The translations under genes were made by a program, and so were the position numbers. 64,000 nucleotides of DNA from Pseudomonadota bacterium (GTDB taxonomy: Bacteria; Pseudomonadota; Gammaproteobacteria; Steroidobacterales; Steroidobacteraceae). The notes below the pieces were generated by a model that was given only the letters and a program-made list of their open reading frames with translations, was not told the DNA's origin and did no database searches. The stretch is from assembly GCA_018241425.1 (NCBI GenBank), contig JAFEDU010000005.1, positions 62,001 through 126,000 of the forward strand. Direction: 5' to 3'. Below, one piece after another: positions 31,424-40,468 of this stretch (its first letter is position 1; each line of letters opens with the position of its first letter).

Positions 31424-32508
31424 AGACCCAGGCGGGCGCCGGCGACCAGGCACTCTACCTGCCTGATTTCTGCACCTCGCGCGCCACGCTTGCCATCGTC
31501 CTGATCGTGGAACTGACGGCGCTGGTGCTGAGCCTCGCCGGCCGGGGCCTCATCGACTTCTGGACCGACCTGGTTCGCACCTCGCTGTTCCTGCTGTGGA
31601 TCGGGCTGACGAGCGCGGCGCTGCTGTGCCTGCTCAAGCAGCAGCTGTCGCGCATGACGGTCACCGCGGGTTCCGCGACCGTGCTGGTGATCATCACCGG
31701 CGTGGTCAGCACGGTGTCGCTCCTTGCCTACCTCATGGGCAGCACGCGCGTGGTGGCCGACTCCGGTGCCGGCGACCTGTTCCCGCAGAACCCGTGGCGC
31801 TTCGCGCTCGGCAACGCCTGGATCGGGCTCATCATTACCGGGCTCGCCCTGCGGTACTTCTACGTCTCGCACCACTGGCGGCGCAGCGTCGAGCTGCGGG
31901 CGGCGGCACGCGTGCATGCCCTCCAGGCCCGCATCCGCCCGCACTTCCTCTTCAACAGCATGAACACCATCGCGGCGCTCACGCGCAGCAACCCGGGGCG
32001 CGCCGAGCAGGCGGTGCAGGACCTCGCTGACCTGTTCCGCGCCACCTTGAGCGACAAGTACGAGACCATCACGCTGGCGGAGGAGCTCGACGTCGCGCGC
32101 ACCTACCAGCGCATGGAGCAGCTGCGCCTCGGGAACCGACTGCAGGTCGACTGGCAGATCGAGGCGCTGCCCGAGCACGCGCTGGTGCCCGGGCTCATGA
32201 TCCAGCCGCTCCTGGAGAACGCGATCTACCACGGCATCGAACCGCGCGCCGAGGGTGGCACCGTCACCATCACCGGGGAGCTCAGCGGCGACCTCATCAC
32301 GCTCGTGGTGCGCAATCCCGTGGATCCCTCTCCCGGTATGCGCGAGGGCAACCGCCTGGCACTGGCCAACATACGCGAGCGCCTGAGCCTCATGTACGGC
32401 GAGCGCGCCCTCATGAAGTCGGGGCGTTTCGACCATGAGTACATCGTGACGCTGCGCTTCCCGCTCATCGAGCGCGCCGCTCCGGCACCGCTCGCCCAGC
32501 GCGCTTAA
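31420..32508 (+). CDS. algZ: Sensor histidine kinase, LytS/AlgZ type
   Basis: This 362-residue membrane kinase has four N-terminal helices (LAIVLIVELTALVLSLA, FLLWIGLTSAALLCLL, VLVIITGVVSTVSLLAYL, AWIGLIITGLALRYFYV) and no large periplasmic domain. The phosphoacceptor region is ALQARIRPHFLFNSMNTIAALTR (His_kinase PF06580), with PGLMIQPLLENAIYHGIEP as the N-box of the ATPase domain. The response-regulator gene begins seven bases later. AlgZ/AlgR of Pseudomonas controls exopolysaccharide and type IV pili; the same assignment here is by family and pairing only. Confidence 0.9.
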   Translation: MKTQAGAGDQALYLPDFCTSRATLAIVLIVELTALVLSLAGRGLIDFWTDLVRTSLFLLWIGLTSAALLCLLKQQLSRMTVTAGSATVLVIITGVVSTVSLLAYLMGSTRVVADSGAGDLFPQNPWRFALGNAWIGLIITGLALRYFYVSHHWRRSVELRAAARVHALQARIRPHFLFNSMNTIAALTRSNPGRAEQAVQDLADLFRATLSDKYETITLAEELDVARTYQRMEQLRLGNRLQVDWQIEALPEHALVPGLMIQPLLENAIYHGIEPRAEGGTVTITGELSGDLITLVVRNPVDPSPGMREGNRLALANIRERLSLMYGERALMKSGRFDHEYIVTLRFPLIERAAPAPLAQRA

Positions 32509-32515
32509 GCCCGCC

Positions 32516-33262
32516 ATGGTCGCCCCGCCGAAACTCAAGGTGCTGGTCGTCGACGACGAGCCGCCGGCGCGCGAGCGGCTGCGCAGCCTCCTGGCGGAGA
32601 TCGGCGACGTGGAAGTCGCGGGCGAGGCCGCCAACGCCCGCGAGGCGCTCGAGCGCACCCACGAGCTCGCGCCCGACGTCGTGCTGCTCGACGTGCGCAT
32701 GCCCGGAATGGACGGGCTGGAAGCGGCCCGCCACCTGAACGTGCTGGAGGAGCCGCCGGCGGTGATCTTCACGACGGCGTTCGACCAGTACGCGGTGGAC
32801 GCCTTCGAGGCGCAGGCCGTCGGTTACCTGCTCAAGCCCGTCCGCAAGGAGCAGCTCGCAGCGGCGCTCACGCGGGCCGGCCGCCTGACGCGGGTGCAGC
32901 TGCAGAAGCTCGCCGCCGCCTCCGAGAGCGAGCGCCGCACCCACATCGCGGCGCGCAACCGCGAGGGCGTGCGCCTGATCCCCCTCGAGGAGGTTCAGTA
33001 CTTCCTCGCCGACCAGAAGTACACCACCGTCAAGCATGTCAGGGGCGAGGACCTGATCGAGGACTCGCTGCGCCTGCTCGAGAACGAGTTCGGGAATGCA
33101 TTCGTGCGGATCCACCGCAACGCCCTGGTGGGCGTGCGCTACCTCGAACGCATCGAGCGCACCGCGGAGGGACAGTACCTGGTGCACCTGCGCGGCTGTG
33201 CATCCCCGCTGCCGGTGAGCCGCCGCATGGCCGGTGAACTCAAGGAACGGTTGCGGATCTGA
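32516..33262 (+). CDS. algR: LytTR-family response regulator AlgR
   Basis: This 248-residue regulator has an N-terminal receiver domain, with acidic pocket VVDDEPPARERL and phospho-acceptor Asp59 in VVLLDVRMPGMDG, and a C-terminal LytTR DNA-binding domain (IAARNREGVRLIPLEEVQYFLADQKYTTVKH, FVRIHRNALVGVRYLERIER). It is the cognate regulator of the kinase encoded just upstream. Known AlgR proteins bind direct repeats near CCGTTCGTC; no such site was recognised in the immediate neighbourhood. A 128-base gap follows before the next gene. Confidence 0.93.
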   Translation: MVAPPKLKVLVVDDEPPARERLRSLLAEIGDVEVAGEAANAREALERTHELAPDVVLLDVRMPGMDGLEAARHLNVLEEPPAVIFTTAFDQYAVDAFEAQAVGYLLKPVRKEQLAAALTRAGRLTRVQLQKLAAASESERRTHIAARNREGVRLIPLEEVQYFLADQKYTTVKHVRGEDLIEDSLRLLENEFGNAFVRIHRNALVGVRYLERIERTAEGQYLVHLRGCASPLPVSRRMAGELKERLRI

Positions 33263-33390
33263 GAGCGAACGATCAGCCGCAGCCCACGCTCAAGCACTCG
33301 GGCACCTGACGATCCGCAGTCGAGCTCAATCGTGAGCCTTGCCGTCGCGGCGCACCCTCCCGGATAATCCTGCGCAAGGGGGATGAGCTC

Positions 33391-34614
33391 ATGCCACGCA
33401 AGCTGACGGCGCTTTCGCGCCGCACGTTCCTTTCGGGCATCTCCACCTGGGCGGCACTCGGCCGCGCGGCAGAGTCGCCGCCGGCATCGGTGCTCTACCG
33501 CCGCGAGCCCCCTCCCATCGCCTCAGCCGCCGACGTGTTCGACGTCATGGGGTTCGAGCCACTCGCGCAGGCTGCGCTCCCTCCCGCTCACTACGGCTAC
33601 ATCGCGACCGGCGTCGACGACAACCTCACCGTGGCCCGCAACCACGATGCCTTCGGTCACTACGAGATCCGCGCCCGGCGCTTCGTCGACCTCACGCACC
33701 TGGACACGTCCTGCAGCGTGCTCGGCGAGGCCTGGGCCACACCCCTGTACCTCTCTGCGGTCTCGGGCATGCGTGCCTTCCACCCCGATGCGGAAATTGC
33801 GGTCGGCCGCGCCGCGCGCAGCCGCAAGGTGCGCCTGATGCTCTCCAGCGGGTCCTCGGCGCCGCCCGCAGACGTGGCCGCGGCCGCAGGACAGGCGCTG
33901 TGGCAGCAGATCTACCCGACGGATGACTGGCAGGTGACGCGGGCCATGGTTCAGCGCGCGCAGGAACAGGGCGCTGCGGCGATCGTGCTCACCGTGGACG
34001 CGGCCGCCACACCGCGCAACAACGAGACGCTCAAGCGAGCCATGCTGGCCGACAGCCGCGATTGCCGCGCGTGCCACAAAGACAACCGGCACGACATGTG
34101 GCTGCGCGCTCCCCTGTTCTCAGGCCTCGACGTATCCCGCGTCACGTCGCTCGCGCCGCCGGATCTCACGCCCGCGTGGCTCGACAAGCTGCGGCGGGAG
34201 GTCCGGGTAAGACTCATAGTGAAGGGAATCGTCACCGGCGAAGATGCCCGCCTGGCGGTGGAACACGGAGCGGACGGGGTGGTGGTCTCCAATCACGGGG
34301 GCCGGAACGAGGAAACCCTGCGTGCCACGATCGATTGCGTACCCGAGGTGGCGAGCGCAGTGCGGGGCCGGGTCCCGGTGCTGGTCGATGGCGGCATCCG
34401 GCGCGGCACGGACGTCTTCAAGGCGCTCGCGCTCGGGGCTTCGGGAGTGGGGATCGGGCGCCCGCAGGCCTGGGGACTGGCCGCGTTCGGGCAGCCGGGC
34501 GTGGAAGCGGTGCTCGATATCCTGCAGCGCGAGCTGCAGGCGATCATGCGTCAGGCCGGAACACCCTCGCTGAAGGCCATCAGCGCGGCACACCTGGTCC
34601 GCGCGAACGGGTAG
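33391..34614 (+). CDS. Exported FMN-dependent alpha-hydroxyacid dehydrogenase with CXXCH motif
   Basis: This 407-residue protein belongs to the lactate/glycolate/mandelate oxidase family. FMN and substrate motifs are LYLSAVSGMRAFHP, LIVKGIVTGEDA (catalytic Lys), VVVSNHGGRNEE (catalytic His and Arg) and VPVLVDGGIRRGTDVFKALALGA. A twin-arginine signal (SRRTFLSGISTWAALG) predicts export with bound flavin. Unusually, the loop-4 region, variable in this family, holds CRACH (Cys225, Cys228, His229), the heme c attachment motif. If heme is attached, this would be a periplasmic flavocytochrome feeding electrons to the respiratory chain. Zn binding or chance are alternatives. Confidence 0.85.
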   Translation: MPRKLTALSRRTFLSGISTWAALGRAAESPPASVLYRREPPPIASAADVFDVMGFEPLAQAALPPAHYGYIATGVDDNLTVARNHDAFGHYEIRARRFVDLTHLDTSCSVLGEAWATPLYLSAVSGMRAFHPDAEIAVGRAARSRKVRLMLSSGSSAPPADVAAAAGQALWQQIYPTDDWQVTRAMVQRAQEQGAAAIVLTVDAAATPRNNETLKRAMLADSRDCRACHKDNRHDMWLRAPLFSGLDVSRVTSLAPPDLTPAWLDKLRREVRVRLIVKGIVTGEDARLAVEHGADGVVVSNHGGRNEETLRATIDCVPEVASAVRGRVPVLVDGGIRRGTDVFKALALGASGVGIGRPQAWGLAAFGQPGVEAVLDILQRELQAIMRQAGTPSLKAISAAHLVRANG

Positions 34615-34674
34615 GCCAGGAACGGAGTCGCGCCTTCTGCCGGGATGGCCATAGCTTCGCGCACCCGTGCTTTA

Positions 34675-35172
34675 TTAAATTTTCGATCGACGCCAACGCC
34701 AAATCGCCAGCGCAAGCAGAACAGCTCCAACTGCTGGGAGAAATCCCTCCGCAGCGATGGCGTCCGACTCAAGAGCCTCGGCCGGCGTTTCCGCGACCTC
34801 TCCGTCCACAGTCAGTCCAAAGGTTTTCTCGGCGTCGCCATTGACCCGTCGGTGGCGGGAATGGGGATCACGGTACGTAACGACTAGCACTCCCGGGTGA
34901 GCTAGCCACGCGGGCGCACTCCTTTGTGTGAGTCTGTCATTCCAGAAGCGCCCGGGCTGACCCTGCAGTTTGAAGATGAGATAAACACTCTTGTGGCGAG
35001 CAAGGTACCGATTGACCCAGCTGTCTTCCAGCTCCAGGTCGTAGGACACCAATGCCCCTCTGACCTCTTGTAGTTGGTTCAACCGCGGGACCGGGTAGAT
35101 TGCCCAGCCGCCAAGGCACATCGTGCCGACGATTCCGAGGATGACGCATTCGAAACGCTCCCAGATAGACAT
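34675..35172 (-). CDS. Small membrane protein, unknown, in lower-GC patch
   Basis: This 165-residue protein has an N-terminal helix (CVILGIVGTMCLGGWAIYPV), an extracytoplasmic domain of about 90 residues and a C-terminal helix (FLPAVGAVLLALAIWRW) ending in basic residues. That topology resembles DUF3592 proteins, without a clear match. Base composition is visibly less GC-rich than the flanks, with more A/T at third positions, suggesting transfer. It lies 62 bases after the SIMPL-domain gene on the same strand; both belong to the same atypical patch. Confidence 0.6.
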   Translation of the reverse strand: MSIWERFECVILGIVGTMCLGGWAIYPVPRLNQLQEVRGALVSYDLELEDSWVNRYLARHKSVYLIFKLQGQPGRFWNDRLTQRSAPAWLAHPGVLVVTYRDPHSRHRRVNGDAEKTFGLTVDGEVAETPAEALESDAIAAEGFLPAVGAVLLALAIWRWRRSKI

Positions 35173-35234
35173 GCGACTCGCTCGGTTAGTCTCGACTATT
35201 CTGCGAACTCCGCTGAGTCAATCAAGAAATTGAA

Positions 35235-35987
35235 TCAGGGAAGGGATCGCACGAAAGCCCATCGGGCAATCACGCGCGCCGTAACCCGAATCTCACTCGG
35301 GCGAATACCTGTCTCAACGGAGCCATGCGACTTTCTAGAGCCGGTCACAACAACCTCCTGCAGGTCAACTCCAGGCATCTCATTGATGCGCTCCGTACTG
35401 AGCAGCAGCAACGCTCCTAGCGTTCCGCCACCGGCCTTGGCGATTGCTTCGGCATCCAGTCGAGCCGCGTCGACTGCGTCCCCAAGCGCCTTCCGGCGCG
35501 CGGCGCTGGTATCCTGCGCCGAGAAGGCGATATCTGAGATGTCGGTGGCGCCAGCCGAGAGTGCAGCGTCGATGTAACGACCGAGCTGCGGGAGATCGCG
35601 GGTCTGAATGGAAATCAGATTCGTCGCGGTGAAGCCAACCCGCTTTTGCCGTTGTGTCTTCTCGTCCCATGCCCAGTTTGGGCCGACTTCGAGGTTCGTA
35701 CTTCGAACGTCTTCTTTGGCGAGATTGGCTGAGGTGAGTGCATCGAGAACGGATTTCGAGATTCGAGCATTCTCGGTGCTGGCAGCCAAAGCAGACGCCC
35801 CGGAGGTCTGAATTCCGACAGAGAAGCTAGCCCGATCGGCGGGTAGCACGACTTCTGCCGTGCCGCTAACCACAACCTGCGCGGCGCTCGCAGTATTGGG
35901 CTCCATGCCAACCGCTACGTGGGAGGCAGAGAATAGAAAAGTGAACGCGCTAATACCCAGAGTGAGAAAATTGAGCGGTCTATGCAC
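35235..35987 (-). CDS. SIMPL-domain (DUF541) exported protein
   Basis: This 250-residue periplasmic protein has a signal peptide (FLTLGISAFTFLFSASHVAVG) and one SIMPL domain: VVVSGTAEVVLPADRASFSVGIQT, LAKEDVRSTNLEVGPNWAWD, RVGFTATNLISIQTRDL and ALGDAVDAARLDAEAIAKAGGG are typical. Homologues form ring-like oligomers and are linked to stress tolerance; the activity is unknown. The GTG start follows GGAGGTGATC, a ten-base perfect match to the 16S anti-SD, at ideal distance, predicting high translation. The DNA is less GC-rich than the surrounding core genes. Confidence 0.88.
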   Translation of the reverse strand: MHRPLNFLTLGISAFTFLFSASHVAVGMEPNTASAAQVVVSGTAEVVLPADRASFSVGIQTSGASALAASTENARISKSVLDALTSANLAKEDVRSTNLEVGPNWAWDEKTQRQKRVGFTATNLISIQTRDLPQLGRYIDAALSAGATDISDIAFSAQDTSAARRKALGDAVDAARLDAEAIAKAGGGTLGALLLLSTERINEMPGVDLQEVVVTGSRKSHGSVETGIRPSEIRVTARVIARWAFVRSLP

Positions 35988-36136
35988 GGATCACCTCCCA
36001 TTTCCACCTCATGCGGGAAGTTTGACCGGTCCTGAGCATCGCGGCTTGGCTTTATTGCGGGCGATGGGGCACGAGGCGGCGGCGCCTCTCCTGCTGGCAT
36101 TACGAGAGGGTTACGTACGCGAGAAGAAGTGGCGTC

Positions 36137-36802
36137 TCAGCCCGCGACGCGCGCCAGGAGGAAGCCGTCGTGGCCCTTGCTGCCCACCGTCTGAATGACC
36201 GTCGCCGTGACGCGCGCGTCCTTGCCGATCGCCTGGATCAGGTCGCGGGAGGCCTGCGCCGCGGCATCGCGGCGCTCGGCAACAATCGCGCCCTCGCGGA
36301 CCACGTTGTCCACCACGATGAGTGATCCCGGACGCGACAGCTCGAGCGCGGCCCGGAAATAGGCGAGGTTGTTCACCTTGTCGGCATCGATGAAGGTGAA
36401 GTCGAACGGCGCGCCGCCCTGGGCCCGCAGCTGCTGCAGCGACTGCAGCGCCGGTCCGCGGCGCAACTCGATCCGCTGCGCAAGACCCGCGTGCCGGAAG
36501 TTCGCTTCCGCGACGTCGGCATGCTTGGGATCGATCTCGAGCGTCACGAGCCTGCCCTCCTCGGGAAGCGCGCGGGCCAGCCACAGCGTGCTGTAGCCCC
36601 CGAGCGTCCCTACCTCGAGGATGCGGCGCGCGCCCACGGTGCGGGCGAGCAGGTTGAGCAGGCGCGCCTGTGGTGCGGACACCTGGATGTCAGGAAGGCC
36701 GCCGGCGGCACTCGCCCGCAGGGCGTGCTCGAAGACCTCACCGGGGGATCCCAGCGACTGCTCGATGAAGCCATCCACGCCCGTCCAGAGGGTCTCTTCC
36801 AT
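36137..36802 (-). CDS. O-methyltransferase, catechol-OMT-like family
   Basis: This 221-residue SAM-dependent O-methyltransferase belongs to family 3. VSAPQARLLNLLARTVGARRILEVGTLGGYSTLWLARALPEEGRLVTLEID covers motif I and the acidic SAM ligand, FDFTFIDADKVNNLAYF holds the metal-binding Asp, and GSLIVVDNVVREG follows the typical pattern. Such enzymes methylate catechol-type hydroxyls with Mg2+. The natural substrate is unknown. It lies 29 bases after hslU and may be transcribed with it. Confidence 0.9.
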   Translation of the reverse strand: MEETLWTGVDGFIEQSLGSPGEVFEHALRASAAGGLPDIQVSAPQARLLNLLARTVGARRILEVGTLGGYSTLWLARALPEEGRLVTLEIDPKHADVAEANFRHAGLAQRIELRRGPALQSLQQLRAQGGAPFDFTFIDADKVNNLAYFRAALELSRPGSLIVVDNVVREGAIVAERRDAAAQASRDLIQAIGKDARVTATVIQTVGSKGHDGFLLARVAG

Positions 36803-36831
36803 CGCCTAACTCCCGGTTGTGACCAGCGCGC

Positions 36832-38184
36832 TCACAGGATGTAGCGGCTCAGGTCCTCGTCCTTGACCAGCTCGCCCAGGTGCGCGTCCACGTAGCCCGC
36901 GTCGATCTTCACCCGCGCCGCGCCATTGCCCTGTGCACCCTGCTCGGAGGCCTCGTAGGAGACACTCTCCAGCAACCGCTCGACCACGGTATGCAGGCGC
37001 CGGGCACCGATGTTCTCGGTGCGCTCGTTGACGTGGGCCGCGATCTCGGCGATGCGCTGCACCCCGTCGGTGCTGAACTCGACCTCTACGCCCTCGGTCT
37101 TCATGAGGGCGCGGTACTGCGCGGTGAGGGAGGCGTCCGGCTCGGTGAGGATGCGCACGAAGTCGCCCACCTTGAGCGAGTCGAGCTCCACCCGGATCGG
37201 CAGGCGCCCCTGCAGCTCAGGGATGAGGTCCGAGGGCTTGGACATGCTGAAGGCCCCCGAGGCGATGAAGAGCACGTGGTCAGTCTTGAGCGGCCCGTAC
37301 TTGGTCGACACCGTCGAGCCCTCGACCAGCGGCAGCAGGTCGCGCTGCACGCCCTCGCGCGAGACGTCCGCGCCCAAGGTCTCCTGGCGGCGCGTTACCT
37401 TGTCGATCTCGTCGATGAACACGATGCCGTTCTGCTCGGCGTTGGCGAGCGCCTGGATCTTGAGCTCGTCCTCGTTGATGAGCTTGGCGGCCTCCTCCTC
37501 GATCAGGAGCTTGAGCGCCTCGCGCACCTTCACCTTGCGGGTGCGGGTGCGGGTGCCGCCGAGGTTCGCGAACATCGACTGCAGCTGCTGCTGCATCTCC
37601 TCCATGCCCGGGGGAGCCATGATGTCGACGCCGCCCGGCAGCGCGCGTACCTCGATCTCGATCTCGCGGTCATCGAGCTCGTGCTCGCGCAGCATCTTGC
37701 GGAATTTCTGGCGCGTCTCGGAATCGCGCGCCGGAGCCGGCTCGTCGGTCGAGAAGCCCATCATGCGCGGCTTGGGCAGGAGCGCATCGAGCACGCGATC
37801 CTCGGCGGCATCCAGCGCGCGCTCGCGCACCTTCGACACGGCCTGCTCGCGCGTCATCTTCACGGCGACATCGGCGAGTTCCTTGACGATCGAGTCGACG
37901 TCACGACCCACGTAGCCGACCTCGGTGAACTTGGTGGCCTCGACCTTCACGAACGGGGCGTTGGCGAGCTTGGCGAGCCGCCGGGCGATCTCGGTCTTGC
38001 CGACGCCGGTGGGCCCGATCATGAGGATGTTCTTCGGGGTGATCTCCTGGCGCAGCGGCTCGCCGACCTGCATGCGGCGCCAGCGGTTGCGCAGCGCGAT
38101 GGCCACGGCGCGCTTGGCGGCGTCCTGGCCGACGATGTGCTTGTCCAGCTCCTGGACGATCTGGCGCGGGGTGAGTGCGGTCAT
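36832..38184 (-). CDS. hslU: ATP-dependent protease ATPase subunit HslU
   Basis: This AAA+ unfoldase feeds substrates into the HslV peptidase. The 450-residue protein has Walker [10 protein letters not shown], the pore loop GYVGRD, Walker [12 protein letters not shown], the long I-domain insertion (residues about 110–245) and the C-terminal tail EDLSRYIL, which docks into HslV. The full length is standard. It lies eight bases after hslV. Heat-shock control is usual, but I did not identify a sigma-32 promoter; the unit seems to begin upstream at dapF or within it. Confidence 0.97.
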   Translation of the reverse strand: MTALTPRQIVQELDKHIVGQDAAKRAVAIALRNRWRRMQVGEPLRQEITPKNILMIGPTGVGKTEIARRLAKLANAPFVKVEATKFTEVGYVGRDVDSIVKELADVAVKMTREQAVSKVRERALDAAEDRVLDALLPKPRMMGFSTDEPAPARDSETRQKFRKMLREHELDDREIEIEVRALPGGVDIMAPPGMEEMQQQLQSMFANLGGTRTRTRKVKVREALKLLIEEEAAKLINEDELKIQALANAEQNGIVFIDEIDKVTRRQETLGADVSREGVQRDLLPLVEGSTVSTKYGPLKTDHVLFIASGAFSMSKPSDLIPELQGRLPIRVELDSLKVGDFVRILTEPDASLTAQYRALMKTEGVEVEFSTDGVQRIAEIAAHVNERTENIGARRLHTVVERLLESVSYEASEQGAQGNGAARVKIDAGYVDAHLGELVKDEDLSRYIL

Positions 38185-38192
38185 GCGCGTCC

Positions 38193-38765
38193 TTACACCC
38201 GGACGCCCGCGGCCCGGGCCGGGAGCTCCTCGATGATGATGTTGCGGTTGGTGTAGATGCAGATGTCGGCGGCGATGTTGAGCGAGCGCTCGACGATGCT
38301 GCGCGCATCCAGCTGCGAGGACTCGACCAGGGCGCGCGCCGCGGCGAGCGCGTACTGGCCGCCCGAGCCGATGGCCGCCACGTCGTGGTCCGGCTCGATC
38401 ACGTCGCCGTTGCCGGAGATGATGAACAGCTTTTCCGGGTCCCCGACCAGGAGCAGCGCCTCGAGGCGCCGCAGGTAGCGGTCCGAGCGCCAGTCTTTGG
38501 CGAGCTCGATCGCGGCGCGCGTGAGGTTGCCGTACTTCTCGAGCTTGCCCTCGAAGCGCTCAAACAGGGTGAACGCATCGGCCGTGCCCCCGGCGAAGCC
38601 TGCCAGCACCCGGTCATTGGCCAGGCGCCGCACCTTGCGGGCGTTGCCCTTCATGACGCTGTGGCCGAGGGTGACCTGGCCGTCCCCGCCCAGGGCGATC
38701 GCGCCGTTACGGCGCACGCCCAGGATGGTCGTGCCGTGGGGGTTGAAGAATTCCTTGTCGGACAT
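38193..38765 (-). CDS. hslV: ATP-dependent protease peptidase subunit HslV
   Basis: This is the threonine peptidase of the HslUV complex, 190 residues. [25 protein letters not shown] contains the N-terminal nucleophile Thr, exposed after loss of a short leader of about 11 residues; that leader is longer than the single Met in E. coli. [20 protein letters not shown] and [16 protein letters not shown] are the conserved proteasome-beta regions. Cotranscribed with hslU; xerC lies 51 bases upstream. Confidence 0.96.
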   Translation of the reverse strand: MSDKEFFNPHGTTILGVRRNGAIALGGDGQVTLGHSVMKGNARKVRRLANDRVLAGFAGGTADAFTLFERFEGKLEKYGNLTRAAIELAKDWRSDRYLRRLEALLLVGDPEKLFIISGNGDVIEPDHDVAAIGSGGQYALAAARALVESSQLDARSIVERSLNIAADICIYTNRNIIIEELPARAAGVRV

Positions 38766-38816
38766 GGATGTGCGCTGCCTTTTCTTGTTCCGGGCCGCCC
38801 CGCCCGGGGCGGTGGC

Positions 38817-39746
38817 TCAGGCCTTGCGGCGAGCCCGAGGGTGGGTAGCGTCGTAAATGCGGGCGAGGTGCTGGAAGTCAAGGTGGGTGTAGATCTGGGT
38901 GGTGGAGATGTCCGCATGGCCCAGCAGCTCCTGCACGCTGCGCAGCTCGCCGGAGGACTCCAGGAGGTGCGAGGCGAAGGAGTGCCGGAACAGGTGCGGA
39001 TGCACGGGCACCGACAGACCCTGCGCACGCGCCCAGGCGGCCACCCGCAGCTGCACGGCGCGCGCGCCGAGCCGCCGCCCGTTGCGGCCCACGAACAGCG
39101 CGCTCTCGTCGCTGCGGGCAAGTCCGGCACGCTCCTTGAGCCAGGCCTTGAGCGCCTCCACCGCGGCACGGCCCACCGGCACGATGCGCGCCTTCTTGCC
39201 CTTGCCCAGCACCTGCACCGTGCGGTCCTTGAGGTCGATGCTCGCCAGGTTGAGGCCGATGCACTCCGCGAGGCGCAGGCCGCTGGAGTACAGAAGCTCC
39301 ATCAGCGCGCGGTCGCGCTGTGCGAGCGGGTTGTCGGCACGGATCGCGAGCAGGTGCGCCATCTGGTCGGCGTCCAGGGTTTGCGGCAGCCGCTTGGGAC
39401 TCTTCGGGGCACGAACGCCCTGCGCCGGGTTGCCGCGCGGCCGGCGGCGGCCGCGGGCGACCTCCTGGGTGCCCTCGCGCTCGAGGAAGGCGTAGAAGCT
39501 GCGCACCGCCGATAGGCGGCGCTGGATGCTGCGGGGGCCGAGGCCCGCGGCGTGGGAATGCGCCGCGAAGGTGCGCACGTGCTGGCTGTCCAGCGCGCTC
39601 CACTCGGTGAGTCCGGCGCGGTCGCAGTACTTCACCAGGGCAGCGAGGTCCCGCGCGTAGCTCGCCTCGGTGTGCGGCGACATGCGGCGCTCGGAGGACA
39701 TGTAGCGCCGGAAGCGCGCCAGCCACTCGAGCGCCGCCGGCATCAT
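38817..39746 (-). CDS. xerC: Site-specific tyrosine recombinase XerC
   Basis: With XerD it resolves chromosome dimers at dif. The 309-residue protein has the SAM-like N-terminal domain (MSPHTEASYARDLAALVKYC) and the catalytic domain with Arg in LLYSSGLRLAE, Lys in LGKGKKARIVP, HxxR in HLFRHSFASHLL, His in QELLGHADI and the nucleophile Tyr in TTQIYTHLDF. The location in a dapF–DUF484–xerC–hslVU unit marks it as the housekeeping enzyme and not a mobile-element integrase. Two ATG codons stand in tandem at the start. Confidence 0.95.
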   Translation of the reverse strand: MMPAALEWLARFRRYMSSERRMSPHTEASYARDLAALVKYCDRAGLTEWSALDSQHVRTFAAHSHAAGLGPRSIQRRLSAVRSFYAFLEREGTQEVARGRRRPRGNPAQGVRAPKSPKRLPQTLDADQMAHLLAIRADNPLAQRDRALMELLYSSGLRLAECIGLNLASIDLKDRTVQVLGKGKKARIVPVGRAAVEALKAWLKERAGLARSDESALFVGRNGRRLGARAVQLRVAAWARAQGLSVPVHPHLFRHSFASHLLESSGELRSVQELLGHADISTTQIYTHLDFQHLARIYDATHPRARRKA

Positions 39747-39763
39747 GTCACGGCCCGGCGCGG

Positions 39764-40465
39764 TCAGCGCGCGGTGCTGAGCGCGTCGCTGATCAGGTCC
39801 GCCAGGCGCCCCAGGAACTCGGTGCTCATCCCGGGGTGGAAGCGGTCGCGGTCGGCGCTGCCGAGCGCCAGCAGCCCCAGCGCCCCCCGATCGCCCAGGG
39901 GGACCAGCGCGAGGGAACCCATCTCCAGGCCCTCCGGCCCGAACAGGAACTCGCGCTGCGAGTCACGCGCCTGCCCGCAGCGCGGCTTGCCGCTCTGGAA
40001 CAGCGACTCGAAGGATTTCAGTTGCGGGTCGTCGGCGTTCACGGTGCGCACGAAGGCCGGCAGGCTCGGATCCGGCGGCACGCCCACCAGCACCAGTGCG
40101 GCGTTGAAGGCGTCGAAGTCCTCGCGCAGCCCCGCCTCGATCTGGGCGACCGCCTCGGCGCGCGGCACGCCGCGCAGCAGGCGCCGCGTGAAGCGGTGCA
40201 GCCGCTCGGCGATGGCGTCGTTGGCGCGGGCCACGCGCACCAGCTCCGCGAGCTTGCCCTCCAGTCCCGCCTGTTTCTCGCGCAGCACCTCGATCTGACG
40301 TTCCACCAGCGAGATGGTCGAGCCCCCGTGCGAATGCGGCAGCCGCAGGCGTGCGAGCAGGGCTGTATGCCGCTCGAAGAACTCGGGGTTTCGCTGCAGA
40401 TAGGCTGCGACGGACTCTTCTTCGGTATCCACCGCGGCCAGGCCGCGCGCCTCACGTGTCGTCAT
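39764..40465 (-). CDS. DUF484 protein
   Basis: This 233-residue cytoplasmic protein has the DUF484 beginning VAAYLQRNPEFFERHTALLARLRLPH, a central coiled coil (SLVERQIEVLREKQAGLEGKLAELVRVAR) and a C-terminal GAF-like region (MGSLALVPLGDRGALGLLALGSADRDRFHPGMSTEFLGRL). The family sits between dapF and xerC across gammaproteobacteria, and its role is still unclear. It starts three bases after dapF and ends 17 bases before xerC, so it is part of the unit. Confidence 0.92.
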   Translation of the reverse strand: MTTREARGLAAVDTEEESVAAYLQRNPEFFERHTALLARLRLPHSHGGSTISLVERQIEVLREKQAGLEGKLAELVRVARANDAIAERLHRFTRRLLRGVPRAEAVAQIEAGLREDFDAFNAALVLVGVPPDPSLPAFVRTVNADDPQLKSFESLFQSGKPRCGQARDSQREFLFGPEGLEMGSLALVPLGDRGALGLLALGSADRDRFHPGMSTEFLGRLADLISDALSTAR

Positions 40466-40468
40466 GCG

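Noticed and set aside
38817..39746. Tyrosine recombinase as a sign of an integrated element
   Set aside because: It is XerC in its conserved dapF–DUF484–xerC–hslVU context.
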